56,560 bases of DNA from JBBRNH01 sp038230415 (GTDB lineage: Bacteria > Bacteroidota > Bacteroidia > Cytophagales > Spirosomataceae). The stretch lies in contig JBBRNH010000030.1 of the NCBI GenBank assembly GCA_038230415.1, positions 1-56,560 on the forward strand. Direction: 5' to 3'. The position numbers and the translations under genes were made by a program. Shown here piece after piece: positions 41,770 to 49,705 of the stretch. Position 1 is the first letter of the stretch. The number at the start of each line of letters is the position of its first letter. The notes under the pieces were generated by a model, which searched no databases, was not told the origin of the DNA, and worked only from the letters and a program-made list of their open reading frames with translations.

Positions 41770-42498
41770 TCAGTTGTTGCCGCGCAGAATATCGTCGCGG
41801 GTCATGTTTTCGCGGGGGGCCTGATTGAGGTCTTTGCGGTAGTCTTTTTTGTCTAAATCACCCCGCTTCACCGACCGCAGGAAGTTGGCCCACGCAAACG
41901 GATTCGTAAAGCCAAAGGTGGTCACGGCGTTGCGCCCCGTTGCCGATTCGCGCCCCGTAAACTGCTGATTCATTGCCATTTGGTGGTTCGAGGCCGCGCT
42001 CATGGGCATAATAGCCGCCATCCTGAGCAGGTAATACGGGTCGGTGTTTCGGGCCAGGTTGTCGCGTTCTTTCTGGTCGGGGAGGGTCATGTTCACGAAG
42101 GCTTCCTTGAACAAATCCTCGGTGGCGTAGGGATATACTTTTACCTCAGCCAGCATTTTTGCGTCTTCCTGCAAGGCCACCACTGCCGAATACGTCGTTT
42201 CGGTCAGGCGTTTGGGAATCACGTGATACTGCTTTTTATAGCCCACGTAACTAAACACCACCGTGTCGCCGGGAATCACGGGCAGCACAAAATAGCCGTT
42301 GTTGGCCGACAGCACCCCGCGCCCGGCCTGCGGGATATACACATACGCCGATGGCAACGGCTCGTTGGTTTTGCCGCCGGTGATAAATCCCGTAAACAGC
42401 ACCTGCCGATCCTGCCCCTGCGCCCGTGCGTCGGTGAGCCACCCCGCCGACAGCATCAGGCACGAAGCGATAAAGAAAACCCGGAGAGAAACGCTCAT
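41770..42498 (-). CDS. Exported CRD-domain protein
   Basis: I start at MSVSLRVFFIASCL (42498), giving 242 residues with a signal peptide ending ARAQ. Residues about 33-115 form a carboxypeptidase-regulatory sandwich (FTGFITGGKTNEPLPSAYVY, VFSYVGYKKQYHV). The rest is a low-complexity, Asn/Met/Arg-rich region with no recognised domain, ending DDILRGNN. Proteins with this layout are conserved in Bacteroidota and of unknown function. It diverges from the MazE-like gene. Confidence 0.75.
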   Translation of the reverse strand: MSVSLRVFFIASCLMLSAGWLTDARAQGQDRQVLFTGFITGGKTNEPLPSAYVYIPQAGRGVLSANNGYFVLPVIPGDTVVFSYVGYKKQYHVIPKRLTETTYSAVVALQEDAKMLAEVKVYPYATEDLFKEAFVNMTLPDQKERDNLARNTDPYYLLRMAAIMPMSAASNHQMAMNQQFTGRESATGRNAVTTFGFTNPFAWANFLRSVKRGDLDKKDYRKDLNQAPRENMTRDDILRGNN

Positions 42499-42723
42499 AA
42501 TGGTATAATATGGCTTCGGTGGCGCAGAAAACGGTCTTATCGGCACGGTATGCCAACCAACCCGTGCCGATGAAGCAGTTGATACTACAAAATAAACGAA
42601 AACCGGGGCCAAATGGTGGTATGTACGAAGATTTTAAGAAATGTTAGGAGTGGATAGCACGAGTGGCTGACCGAAAATCCGATGAGATACCCCACCTTTA
42701 GCCTGACAACTTTCACAACACAG

Positions 42724-42978
42724 ATGATAGGGTTTATTCGTAAAATCGGCAATTCGCAGGGGATTCTTCTGCCCCGCGCCGTATTGCAACAGGCAGGCAT
42801 CGAAAACATGGTTACTATCGAAGTAGCTGAGGGCGCATTAATCCTCCGCGCCGTAAAAAAACACCCGCGAGACGGTTGGGAAGCCGCTTTCGACAAGGCC
42901 ATAAACGCCGGTGAACAGCCCGAAAGTGACCTGTTTAATGGAGTCAAAAATCAGTTTGATGAAACCGAGTGGACATAG
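42724..42978 (+). CDS. MazE/AbrB-like antitoxin, orphan
   Basis: I start at MIGFIRKIGNSQGI (42724), giving 84 residues. The N-terminal swapped-hairpin fold of MazE/SpoVT-AbrB is clear (RKIGNSQGILLPRAVLQQAG, VTIEVAEGALILRAV), followed by an acidic tail (QPESDLFNGVKNQFDETEWT) that normally blocks a MazF toxin. No toxin gene follows: the next gene is on the other strand 14 bases later. It may have lost its partner or act as a stand-alone regulator. Confidence 0.8.
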   Translation: MIGFIRKIGNSQGILLPRAVLQQAGIENMVTIEVAEGALILRAVKKHPRDGWEAAFDKAINAGEQPESDLFNGVKNQFDETEWT

Positions 42979-42992
42979 TAATTGATTGCTTT

Positions 42993-45197
42993 CTACAAAA
43001 TCAGCAGGCCATTCTCCCGCAGTTGTTGCCACGCGGCAGATTCGGTGAAGGTCAAGAAGTTGCTCAACCCGGTGGCTTCATAATCGGTTTTTAGTTGCTG
43101 ATATGGCACCGGCTCGTGCTGACCCGGCCTGAGTTTTTTCAGGGCATCAGCGAGCCATTGGCCCGTAACGGCATCCAGTTCGAGCGTCCATTCATGTTGT
43201 TTGTTATAAACTGTCAACACCGCTAATTGGGTTTTCTTGCGGCTCCGTTTCACATCAAAAACATCAATTGTGGGTGGGTTGCCGAGCCAGACAATCAGTG
43301 CGTTGAGCCGGGGTTCTCTGTCGGGGAGTTGCCCAATGACGGTTTCGATGTAATCAGGCGGGATAGTCGTGGCCGGCATCTCGACATCGAACCACTGTTG
43401 CAATGGAAACTCGAAACAAACGCCGTGCATATAATTGAACAGCGATTTTCGCAGTCCTTCGGCAAACAGGTCGTGGTTGGCTCCCAGCGGGTCATCGTGG
43501 CTGAGGTCATTATCGGCGAAACCGCCGAAATCGGGGCCGAGCCGCAGCACATCGAACCCGGCAGGATGCTGCCCAACGGGGCTGTGGGCGGTCATGGCAA
43601 AGCGGTGCCAAAACCCCGACTGCACCACGCCCTGCTGAAACAACTGCCGCACCATCTCTAACGAATCAACGGTTTCCTGCACGGTCTGCGTCGGAAAACC
43701 GTACATCAGATAGGCGTGAACCATAATCCCGGCTGCGGTGAAGGCATCGGCAACGCGGGCCACCTGCGCCACCGTCACGCCCTTTTTCATGCGGTTAAGC
43801 AATCGGTCAGACGCTACTTCAAGCCCGCCCGACACGGCAATGCAGCCCGACGCTTTCAGGAGCCGACACAAATCGGGCGTGAAACTGACCTCAAACCGGA
43901 TATTCGTCCACCAGACAACGGTGAGCCGTCGCCGGATAATTTCCAGCGCGAGGTCACGCATGAGGGCGGGCGGGGCGGCTTCGTCCACAAAATGAAAGCC
44001 GTTTTGCCCGGTTTGTTCGCTGATTTCCTCGATACGGTCGCAGAGGAGTGAGGCCGTGACGGGTTCGTAGCGTTTGATGTAATCTAAGGTAATGTCGCAA
44101 AACGAGCATTTGCCCCAGTAGCAGCCGTGGGCCAGGGTCAGTTTGTTCCAGCGGCCATCGCTCCAGAGCCGGTGCATCGGGTTCACCACTTCAATCACCG
44201 AGAGGTAATCCATGAGCCGTAAATCACTGTAATCGGGGGTGCCGGTGTCGCGTTGCGGCACGTCTTTTTCGGTAGCTCCGTTCAGGTAACGCACCAGCCC
44301 GTCGGTTCGGAGAAACACCCGTTTCAATTGGTTTTGGTTGCGCTGCCCGGCCAAGTGTTCGAGCAAACACAGCAGCGGAGCCTCACCGTCGTCAAGGCAG
44401 ATATAATCCACGTAATCAAACACACGGGCTTCGGTCAATCGGCGTAGTTCGGTGTTGGCAAACCCGCCCCCCATCACCACCGACACCGTTGGGTGATGTT
44501 GTTTGAGGTATTGGCCGCATTTGAGCGCACCGTAGAGATTACCCGGAAACGGCACCGTCAGACATACTACATCGGGATTCCAGCGTTGCAGGTAGGTTTC
44601 CAGCATCGCGCAAAGCAACGCCGAAACACGGGTGTCGGGTGCTTGCAGGGCCTCGTGCAGTTCATCGAAATGCGTGGCCGACCGGCCCAACCGTTCGGCG
44701 TAGCGGCTGAACCCAAAATTCGGGTCAACGGCTTCGGTGATGAGGTCGGCGAGGTCTTCGAGGTAGAGCGTGGCAAAGTGGCGGGCTTTGTCGTGAATAC
44801 CCATCGTGCCGAAAGCCCAGTCCATATCATCGAGTGCCTGAAACCGGCTGGCTTCGGGTAGGTAGGTTCGGTCGCAGATGCCGTGGGCGAGGGTCGGGTT
44901 CTTGTTTTGCAGAAACCGGATTACCGGGCCAATCGTGCTGATATAGTCGTTCTGGAGTTGGCAGATTCGGTAGCCGTTGTCAGAAAGGGCCACTTCGTGT
45001 GCGTCTAATTCGGCAAAAAGCGCAGCCAGTCCCTTTGCCGAAAACAGGGCCAAAATCACGTCAATCCCCAAATCGGCCTGATGCGCGGGGATATTTTGCG
45101 TGTTCAGAAAGCCTTTCAGATACGCCGTTGCCGGGTAGGGCGTGTTCAGTTGCGTGAACGGTGGCGTAATAAAGAGGACATTAGGGGCCGGATTCAT
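42993..45197 (-). CDS. B12-binding-domain radical SAM protein
   Basis: The 734-residue protein has an N-terminal Rossmann-type cobalamin-binding region (VLFITPPFTQLNTPYPATAY at the start, and VVMGGGFANTE near 242) and a radical SAM core with the CxxxCxxC cluster motif in HGCYWGKCSFCDI near 365. Residues 650-734 form a C-terminal extension of unknown role. Members do methylations and C-C bond chemistry on complex molecules. No biosynthetic partner genes are adjacent, so the substrate is open. Confidence 0.85.
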   Translation of the reverse strand: MNPAPNVLFITPPFTQLNTPYPATAYLKGFLNTQNIPAHQADLGIDVILALFSAKGLAALFAELDAHEVALSDNGYRICQLQNDYISTIGPVIRFLQNKNPTLAHGICDRTYLPEASRFQALDDMDWAFGTMGIHDKARHFATLYLEDLADLITEAVDPNFGFSRYAERLGRSATHFDELHEALQAPDTRVSALLCAMLETYLQRWNPDVVCLTVPFPGNLYGALKCGQYLKQHHPTVSVVMGGGFANTELRRLTEARVFDYVDYICLDDGEAPLLCLLEHLAGQRNQNQLKRVFLRTDGLVRYLNGATEKDVPQRDTGTPDYSDLRLMDYLSVIEVVNPMHRLWSDGRWNKLTLAHGCYWGKCSFCDITLDYIKRYEPVTASLLCDRIEEISEQTGQNGFHFVDEAAPPALMRDLALEIIRRRLTVVWWTNIRFEVSFTPDLCRLLKASGCIAVSGGLEVASDRLLNRMKKGVTVAQVARVADAFTAAGIMVHAYLMYGFPTQTVQETVDSLEMVRQLFQQGVVQSGFWHRFAMTAHSPVGQHPAGFDVLRLGPDFGGFADNDLSHDDPLGANHDLFAEGLRKSLFNYMHGVCFEFPLQQWFDVEMPATTIPPDYIETVIGQLPDREPRLNALIVWLGNPPTIDVFDVKRSRKKTQLAVLTVYNKQHEWTLELDAVTGQWLADALKKLRPGQHEPVPYQQLKTDYEATGLSNFLTFTESAAWQQLRENGLLIL

Positions 45198-45214
45198 GCT
45201 GGTAATTAGAAAGG

Positions 45215-45284
45215 GGTTCGCGCAAAGACGTTAAGGCGCGGAGAGATAACCAAGAAAAGAAACGCTGCGTCTTTGCGCGAATCC
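45215..45284. repeat. GCGCAAAGACG-type inverted repeat
   Basis: GGTTCGCGCAAAGACG (left) and CGTCTTTGCGCGAATCC (right) are inverted copies with one extra base, around a loop of about 37 bases. It fills the 92-base gap between cdsA and the radical SAM gene, both on the minus strand. Confidence 0.6.
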
Positions 45285-45289
45285 GTATC

Positions 45290-46234
45290 TTACCAACATA
45301 ACTTTAAAAACGCCAGAATCACTGGCGCAGCCAGCAGCAATCCATCGAAACGGTCTAAGAAACCGCCATGCCCCGGAATGGTGCTGCCCGAATCTTTTAC
45401 GCCGATGCTGCCCTTGAAAGACGACTCGACCAGATCGCCGTAGGTGCCAACCACCACGATAATCAGCCCCGTACCGACCCATTGCCACCACATCAGCCCG
45501 CCAATGCTGAACACGGCCAGCAGGGCGGTCATAACGGCTCCGGCAATGGCTCCACCCCAGAAACCCGCCCAGGTTTTGCCGGGCGAAATTCGGGAAAACA
45601 GCTTGGCTGTGAGTGGGTTACGCGCACTGATGGCCGAGCCGACGAGATAGGCCGTGATGTCGTTACTCCATAAAACCAGCAGAACACCCAGCACAATCAG
45701 CGAGTCATAGCTGTTGCCGGTAATCAGGCTGGGCGGGGCGTTTTGGCCGGTTTTGACCATTGCAATAGCGTTCATCATCGCCATTGGCACGGCCACATAC
45801 AGGATGCCGAGAATGGTGTAGCCAATGTCGCGGAAGAGCCGCCGTTTTTTCTTGATTTTCTTTTTGCTGGATTCTTCGCGCCGTTCGCCATAGTTGCGGT
45901 CGTAGAGCTTAATCAGGAAAATCACGACCAATGCCGGGCCGAGAAGCAGATAGTACGTGGCCGAAACAAGCTGTTGCTCAACCAGATACACCAGAATATG
46001 AATCCCGGTGCCGACGGCGGTTCCGTATCGGGTGAGGGGCCGGTTGTTGCCGTTGGTTTCGAGCAGCCGGTAAAACTCGGTTTGCGTGAGCCAACTGATA
46101 ATGCCAAACAACACGGCTACACCGAGCGGATGCGGGAACAAAATAAACCCCGACAAGAGTACAATGCCGAGGATTGTAATGATAATGCGCTGCTGCCGGT
46201 TATTCAGGCTGGCTAAGGGTGTTGTCATCGGCAA
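45290..46234 (-). CDS. cdsA: Phosphatidate cytidylyltransferase
   Basis: The 314-residue protein is a multi-pass membrane enzyme making CDP-diacylglycerol from phosphatidate and CTP. The C-terminal signature is visible as SRISPGKTWAGFWGGAIAGA followed by GDLVESSFKGSIGVKDSGST and IPGHGGFLDRFDGLL, with the metal-binding Asp residues in place. About eight membrane segments are seen. Its start overlaps the preceding DUF2007-like gene by 35 bases. Confidence 0.95.
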   Translation of the reverse strand: MPMTTPLASLNNRQQRIIITILGIVLLSGFILFPHPLGVAVLFGIISWLTQTEFYRLLETNGNNRPLTRYGTAVGTGIHILVYLVEQQLVSATYYLLLGPALVVIFLIKLYDRNYGERREESSKKKIKKKRRLFRDIGYTILGILYVAVPMAMMNAIAMVKTGQNAPPSLITGNSYDSLIVLGVLLVLWSNDITAYLVGSAISARNPLTAKLFSRISPGKTWAGFWGGAIAGAVMTALLAVFSIGGLMWWQWVGTGLIIVVVGTYGDLVESSFKGSIGVKDSGSTIPGHGGFLDRFDGLLLAAPVILAFLKLCW

Positions 46235-46442
46235 GAAGCAGGTGGGCAGTCATAACATCGGCCTTCATCACCAGCACCGATACCTCGCCAAAGGCAGGAT
46301 TCACGTTGGTCAGGCCCGGATACGCGCTGCTTTGCGTATTCATAATTACGGCCTCGATGCCGTTTTCCAGCAATTTAGCTTTCACTAACTCGGCCCGGTA
46401 AGGCAGGGCGGTAGTCAATATTTTTTCCCAGTTCTCAGTCAT
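46200..46442 (-). CDS. DUF2007-like small protein
   Basis: The 80-residue protein begins TENWEKILTTALPYRAELVK, then LLENGIEAVIMNTQSSAYPG and GEVSVLVMKADVMTAHLLLA. This is the ferredoxin-like fold of DUF2007, often labelled putative signal-transducing protein. It commonly precedes cdsA in Bacteroidota. The function is unknown. Confidence 0.8.
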   Translation of the reverse strand: MTENWEKILTTALPYRAELVKAKLLENGIEAVIMNTQSSAYPGLTNVNPAFGEVSVLVMKADVMTAHLLLADDNTLSQPE

Positions 46443-46535
46443 TGATTCGGTATTCTGTTTTCAGTTTACGGGGTCATCCGGTTTGCAAAATAACGTTACC
46501 ATAGCCGGATGGCTCAGAATACCGAAAACCGAAAA

Positions 46536-47462
46536 CTACGTTTGGTTTCGTTGGCGAAAGTAATACATCAATCCCAACCAGACCACAAACGACCCCAACG
46601 CAATCGGGATTGGCATGGAGTCGGTGGCTTCAATATCTACGCCGACCAATTTTTTCTGATACAGGTAAACCATCAGCACCGTGAACCCATTGTTGATGAA
46701 ATGCGCCCAGATTGGCACCCACAAATTACCCGACCAGACGTACAGATACCCAAACATGGCTCCGAGCAACACGCGCGGCACAAAACCGTAAAACTGCACG
46801 TGAATGGCGCTGAAGATGATGGCTGCCAGCCAGATACCGGCGTGACTATTGCCCGTGCCGCGCACCAGAATCCGTTGTAACACCCCCCGAAACAGCACCT
46901 CTTCGCCAATGGCGGGGATAACGGCAATCACCAGCACGGCCACCGCCAACTGCCCCGGCCCCCGAAAGGTGGTCAGGGATTTGGTCAGCCCGGCGAGTTC
47001 GTCTTCTTTGTCGCGCATCCAGCGTTCCAGCTCGCCCAAGCCCAGTACGTCGGGCAGGTTCAGGTGTTGGTTCCACTCGATAATCAGGGTATCGAAGGGC
47101 ATAAACGCGATTACCATCAGGGCCACCGCGCTCAATCCGGCAACGGCGGTGAGTGGTTTGGCCTGAAAATCAGCCCATTGCCGTTTCTCGAAAAAATACC
47201 AATACGCCAACGCCGGGAGCAGAAACGAACAAACGTGACTCACGGCCTGCACCGCCATAATCCAGTACCAGCCATTGGCGTAACTCATTGGGTTTTGCAG
47301 GAGGTCAATGGCATTTTGGCCCGTTGGGAGCAAAACCAGCAGGGCCGCTGCGCCACCGAGGGTCATGCCCAGAAAAACTGAGCCGGTCAGCAGCAGCAGT
47401 TTGGCAATCGTGGGGCGTTCGCCGTCAGTTGGCGCGGGGAACGAGAATGGGGCATCGGTCAT
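46536..47462 (-). CDS. CPBP-family intramembrane metalloprotease
   Basis: I start at MTDAPFSFPAPTDG (47462), giving 308 residues; the open frame to 47696 lacks promoter support. The CPBP (Abi/CAAX protease) motifs are present in membrane helices: IGEEVLFRGVLQRIL (EExxxR) and, further on, FSAIHVQFYGF and WAHFINNGF (His and Asn ligands). These enzymes cut substrates within the membrane; in bacteria some give bacteriocin self-immunity, but this gene is 30 kb from the peptide locus. A strong promoter box lies six bases before the ATG. Confidence 0.85.
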   Translation of the reverse strand: MTDAPFSFPAPTDGERPTIAKLLLLTGSVFLGMTLGGAAALLVLLPTGQNAIDLLQNPMSYANGWYWIMAVQAVSHVCSFLLPALAYWYFFEKRQWADFQAKPLTAVAGLSAVALMVIAFMPFDTLIIEWNQHLNLPDVLGLGELERWMRDKEDELAGLTKSLTTFRGPGQLAVAVLVIAVIPAIGEEVLFRGVLQRILVRGTGNSHAGIWLAAIIFSAIHVQFYGFVPRVLLGAMFGYLYVWSGNLWVPIWAHFINNGFTVLMVYLYQKKLVGVDIEATDSMPIPIALGSFVVWLGLMYYFRQRNQT

Positions 47463-47468
47463 TGGGGG

Positions 47469-47499
47469 CAAATTTACGATTGAAAACCGGCTCAACGAA
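47469..47499 (-). promoter_or_regulatory. Promoter of the CPBP protease gene
   Basis: On the minus strand TTCG (47499-47496), a 19-base spacer and TAAATTTG (47476-47469) match TTTG-N19-21-TAnnTTTG with one mismatch. The -7 box ends six bases before the ATG at 47462, leaving almost no leader. Confidence 0.6.
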
Positions 47500-47532
47500 C
47501 CCACAACCGGCCAAATCCGTTGGCTAACCGTT

Positions 47533-48585
47533 ATGGTAAAAATAGCAAACATCGAACTGCCTGATTTTCCGTTGTTGCTCGCCCCCATGGAGGACGTGAG
47601 CGACCCGCCGTTTCGGGCCGTGTGCAAAGCCAACGGTGCCGATCTGATGTACACCGAATTTATCTCCTCGGAAGGGCTGATTCGGGATGCCGCCAAGAGC
47701 CGTCAGAAACTCGACATTTTTGAATACGAACGCCCCATCGGGATTCAACTCTTCGGCTCCGATGTCGAAACGATGCGGGCTTGCACCGAAATCGCTACCG
47801 CAGCCCGGCCCGATTTGATTGACATCAACTACGGCTGCCCGGTTAAAAACGTGGCGTGCCGGGGGGCGGGCGCGGCTTTGTTGCAGGATATTCCCAAAAT
47901 GGTCAGGATGACGGAGGCCGTTGTGAACGCCACCCACCTGCCCGTAACGGTAAAGACCCGGCTTGGCTGGGACGACACTACCAAAAACATCGAGGAAGTA
48001 GCCGAACGGTTGCAGGATATTGGCATTCAGGCCCTTACGATTCACGGACGGACCCGCGCCCAACTCTACAAAGGCGATGCCGACTGGCGGCTGATTGCCA
48101 AAATTAAAGAAAACCCCCGCACCCGGATTCCGATTTTTGGTAACGGTGACGTTGACAGCCCCGAAAAGGCCCTCGAATACCGCAACCGCTACGGCGTGGA
48201 TGGCATCATGATTGGCCGGGCTGCCATTGGCTACCCCTGGATTTTCAACGAAATCAAACACTACTTCGCTACCGGGCAGCACCTCGCCCCGCCGTCGGTG
48301 GCCGACCGCGTAGCCGTGTGCCGGCAGCACCTCGATTTTTCGATTCGCTGGAAAGGGCCGAAACTCGGTATTTTTGAGATGCGTCGGCATTACGCCCTGT
48401 ATTTCAAGGGTTTACCCGATTTCAAGCCCTTCCGGGCGCGGTTTGTGGTGGCCGATACCCACGCCGAACTCAACGCCATTCTCGAAGAGGTTTCGTGGGT
48501 GTACGGGGCGTGGTCGCCGGGTTCGGAACGGGCTGATGTGGCCGGTGTTGTTTATGATGATGTTTCGGTTTGCGAAGCGATGTAG
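47533..48585 (+). CDS. dusB: tRNA-dihydrouridine synthase
   Basis: I start at MVKIANIELPDFPL (47533), giving 350 residues; the frame open to 47308 is only readthrough of the divergent protease gene. Dus motifs are clear: LLLAPMEDVSDPPFRAVC at the flavin-binding start, DINYGCPVKNVACRGAGAAL with the catalytic Cys near 112, TVKTRLGWDD, and LTIHGRTRAQLYKG. It reduces uridine to dihydrouridine in tRNA with FMN and NADPH in the cytoplasm. The subtype call (DusB-like) is tentative. Confidence 0.85.
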   Translation: MVKIANIELPDFPLLLAPMEDVSDPPFRAVCKANGADLMYTEFISSEGLIRDAAKSRQKLDIFEYERPIGIQLFGSDVETMRACTEIATAARPDLIDINYGCPVKNVACRGAGAALLQDIPKMVRMTEAVVNATHLPVTVKTRLGWDDTTKNIEEVAERLQDIGIQALTIHGRTRAQLYKGDADWRLIAKIKENPRTRIPIFGNGDVDSPEKALEYRNRYGVDGIMIGRAAIGYPWIFNEIKHYFATGQHLAPPSVADRVAVCRQHLDFSIRWKGPKLGIFEMRRHYALYFKGLPDFKPFRARFVVADTHAELNAILEEVSWVYGAWSPGSERADVAGVVYDDVSVCEAM

Positions 48586-48641
48586 TATCCCACTGTGCCG
48601 GTTGCTTTAGCTGACGGCGGCAATACCAACCCCAAAAAACT

Positions 48642-49553
48642 ATGACTCCAACCGTACCTGCTATTCCCGTTCCCGTTCGTAAAACCCCGCTCATAGCCTG
48701 GGGTTTTCTGTGTTTGATGGCCCTGGTTTGGGGTAGTTCGTTTATCCTGATTAAGCGCAGTCTCACCGTTTTTCCGACGACGCAGGTGGCGGCTGGCCGT
48801 ATCTTTTTTGCGTTCCTGTTTTTCCTGCCGGTTTTGGCCGTGCAGAGTCGCAAACCCGAAACCGGCCCCATCGTTAAAACAACGTGGTGGGCGTTTCTGG
48901 TGGCGGGTACAATGGGTTTTCTGATACCGGCGTTTCTGTTTGCCGAAGCCGGGGCGCACCTAAGCAGTTCATTATCAGGGGCCTTAAATTCACTCAGTCC
49001 GTTGTTTACGTTACTGATGGGCGCGTTGTTTTTTGGTAACAGGATTCGGTTACCGCAACTGACCGGAATTATGATTGGCTTGGTCGGGGCGTTGCTGCTG
49101 ATATTTTTCAGTTCAACGGGGTCGTTCACCGTCAACGGCTACGCGCTGTTGGTGGTGGTGGCAACGGTTTGTTACGGCACCAACACCAACTTTATCGGGC
49201 GGTACTTGCGGCACCTCCCGGCCATAACCTCAACGGCCTGGCTGTTTGCGTTTGTCGGGCCAATTGCATTGCTTATCCTGCTCACCACCGATTTTTTCAC
49301 CCGCTTTCAAACGGCGGGTGCGTCGCTGATGGCGTTGGCAACGCTCGGCGTGGTGGCATCGGGCATGACCTCCATTCTGTTTAACCGCGTGTTGCAGATG
49401 GCTTCGCCGTTGTTTGCGGCATCCGTCACCTACCTCATCCCGATTGTGGCCCTGCTGTGGGGCGTGCTGGACGGCGAACGGGTTTATGCCGTGCAGTACG
49501 CCGGTATCGGGCTGTGTTTGCTGGGTATTTATCTGACCAACCGCCGAACGTAG
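48642..49553 (+). CDS. EamA-family (DMT superfamily) exporter
   Basis: The 303-residue protein has ten membrane segments in two EamA repeats: the first starts WGFLCLMALVWGSSFILIKR, the second VNGYALLVVVATVCYGTNTN. This is the drug/metabolite transporter layout for amino acid, nucleotide or drug export. Substrate not predictable. The stop codon TAG at 49551 lies within the arm of the GTAGAGACGCA repeat. Confidence 0.9.
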   Translation: MTPTVPAIPVPVRKTPLIAWGFLCLMALVWGSSFILIKRSLTVFPTTQVAAGRIFFAFLFFLPVLAVQSRKPETGPIVKTTWWAFLVAGTMGFLIPAFLFAEAGAHLSSSLSGALNSLSPLFTLLMGALFFGNRIRLPQLTGIMIGLVGALLLIFFSSTGSFTVNGYALLVVVATVCYGTNTNFIGRYLRHLPAITSTAWLFAFVGPIALLILLTTDFFTRFQTAGASLMALATLGVVASGMTSILFNRVLQMASPLFAASVTYLIPIVALLWGVLDGERVYAVQYAGIGLCLLGIYLTNRRT

Positions 49554-49652
49554 AGACGCATAATTGCGTCTCCTGCCGACGAAAATGCGTCTCCTGCTGA
49601 CGAAAATGCGTCTCCTGCCGACGAAAGTGAGACGCAATTATGCGTCTCTACG
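49549..49652. repeat. GTAGAGACGCA palindromic repeat with three internal 21-bp tandem units
   Basis: Arms 49549-49572 and 49629-49652 are perfect 24-base reverse complements. Between and partly overlapping the left arm are three 21-base direct units at 49565, 49586 and 49607 (TGCGTCTCCTGCCGACGAAA type). It lies between the EamA stop and the third plug-protein start. Confidence 0.85.
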
Positions 49653-49705
49653 CACGGCGTTTCGCCGAATTACCGTAATTTTCGGGCCAACAAACACTAT
49701 CCCCG

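Noticed and set aside
47308..47532. N-terminal extension of the Dus frame
   Set aside because: It is readthrough of the opposite-strand protease gene; the Dus family starts at MVKIANIELPDFPL at 47533.
49565..49627. CRISPR-like array
   Set aside because: The three 21-bp units are adjacent with no spacers, and no cas genes are present.
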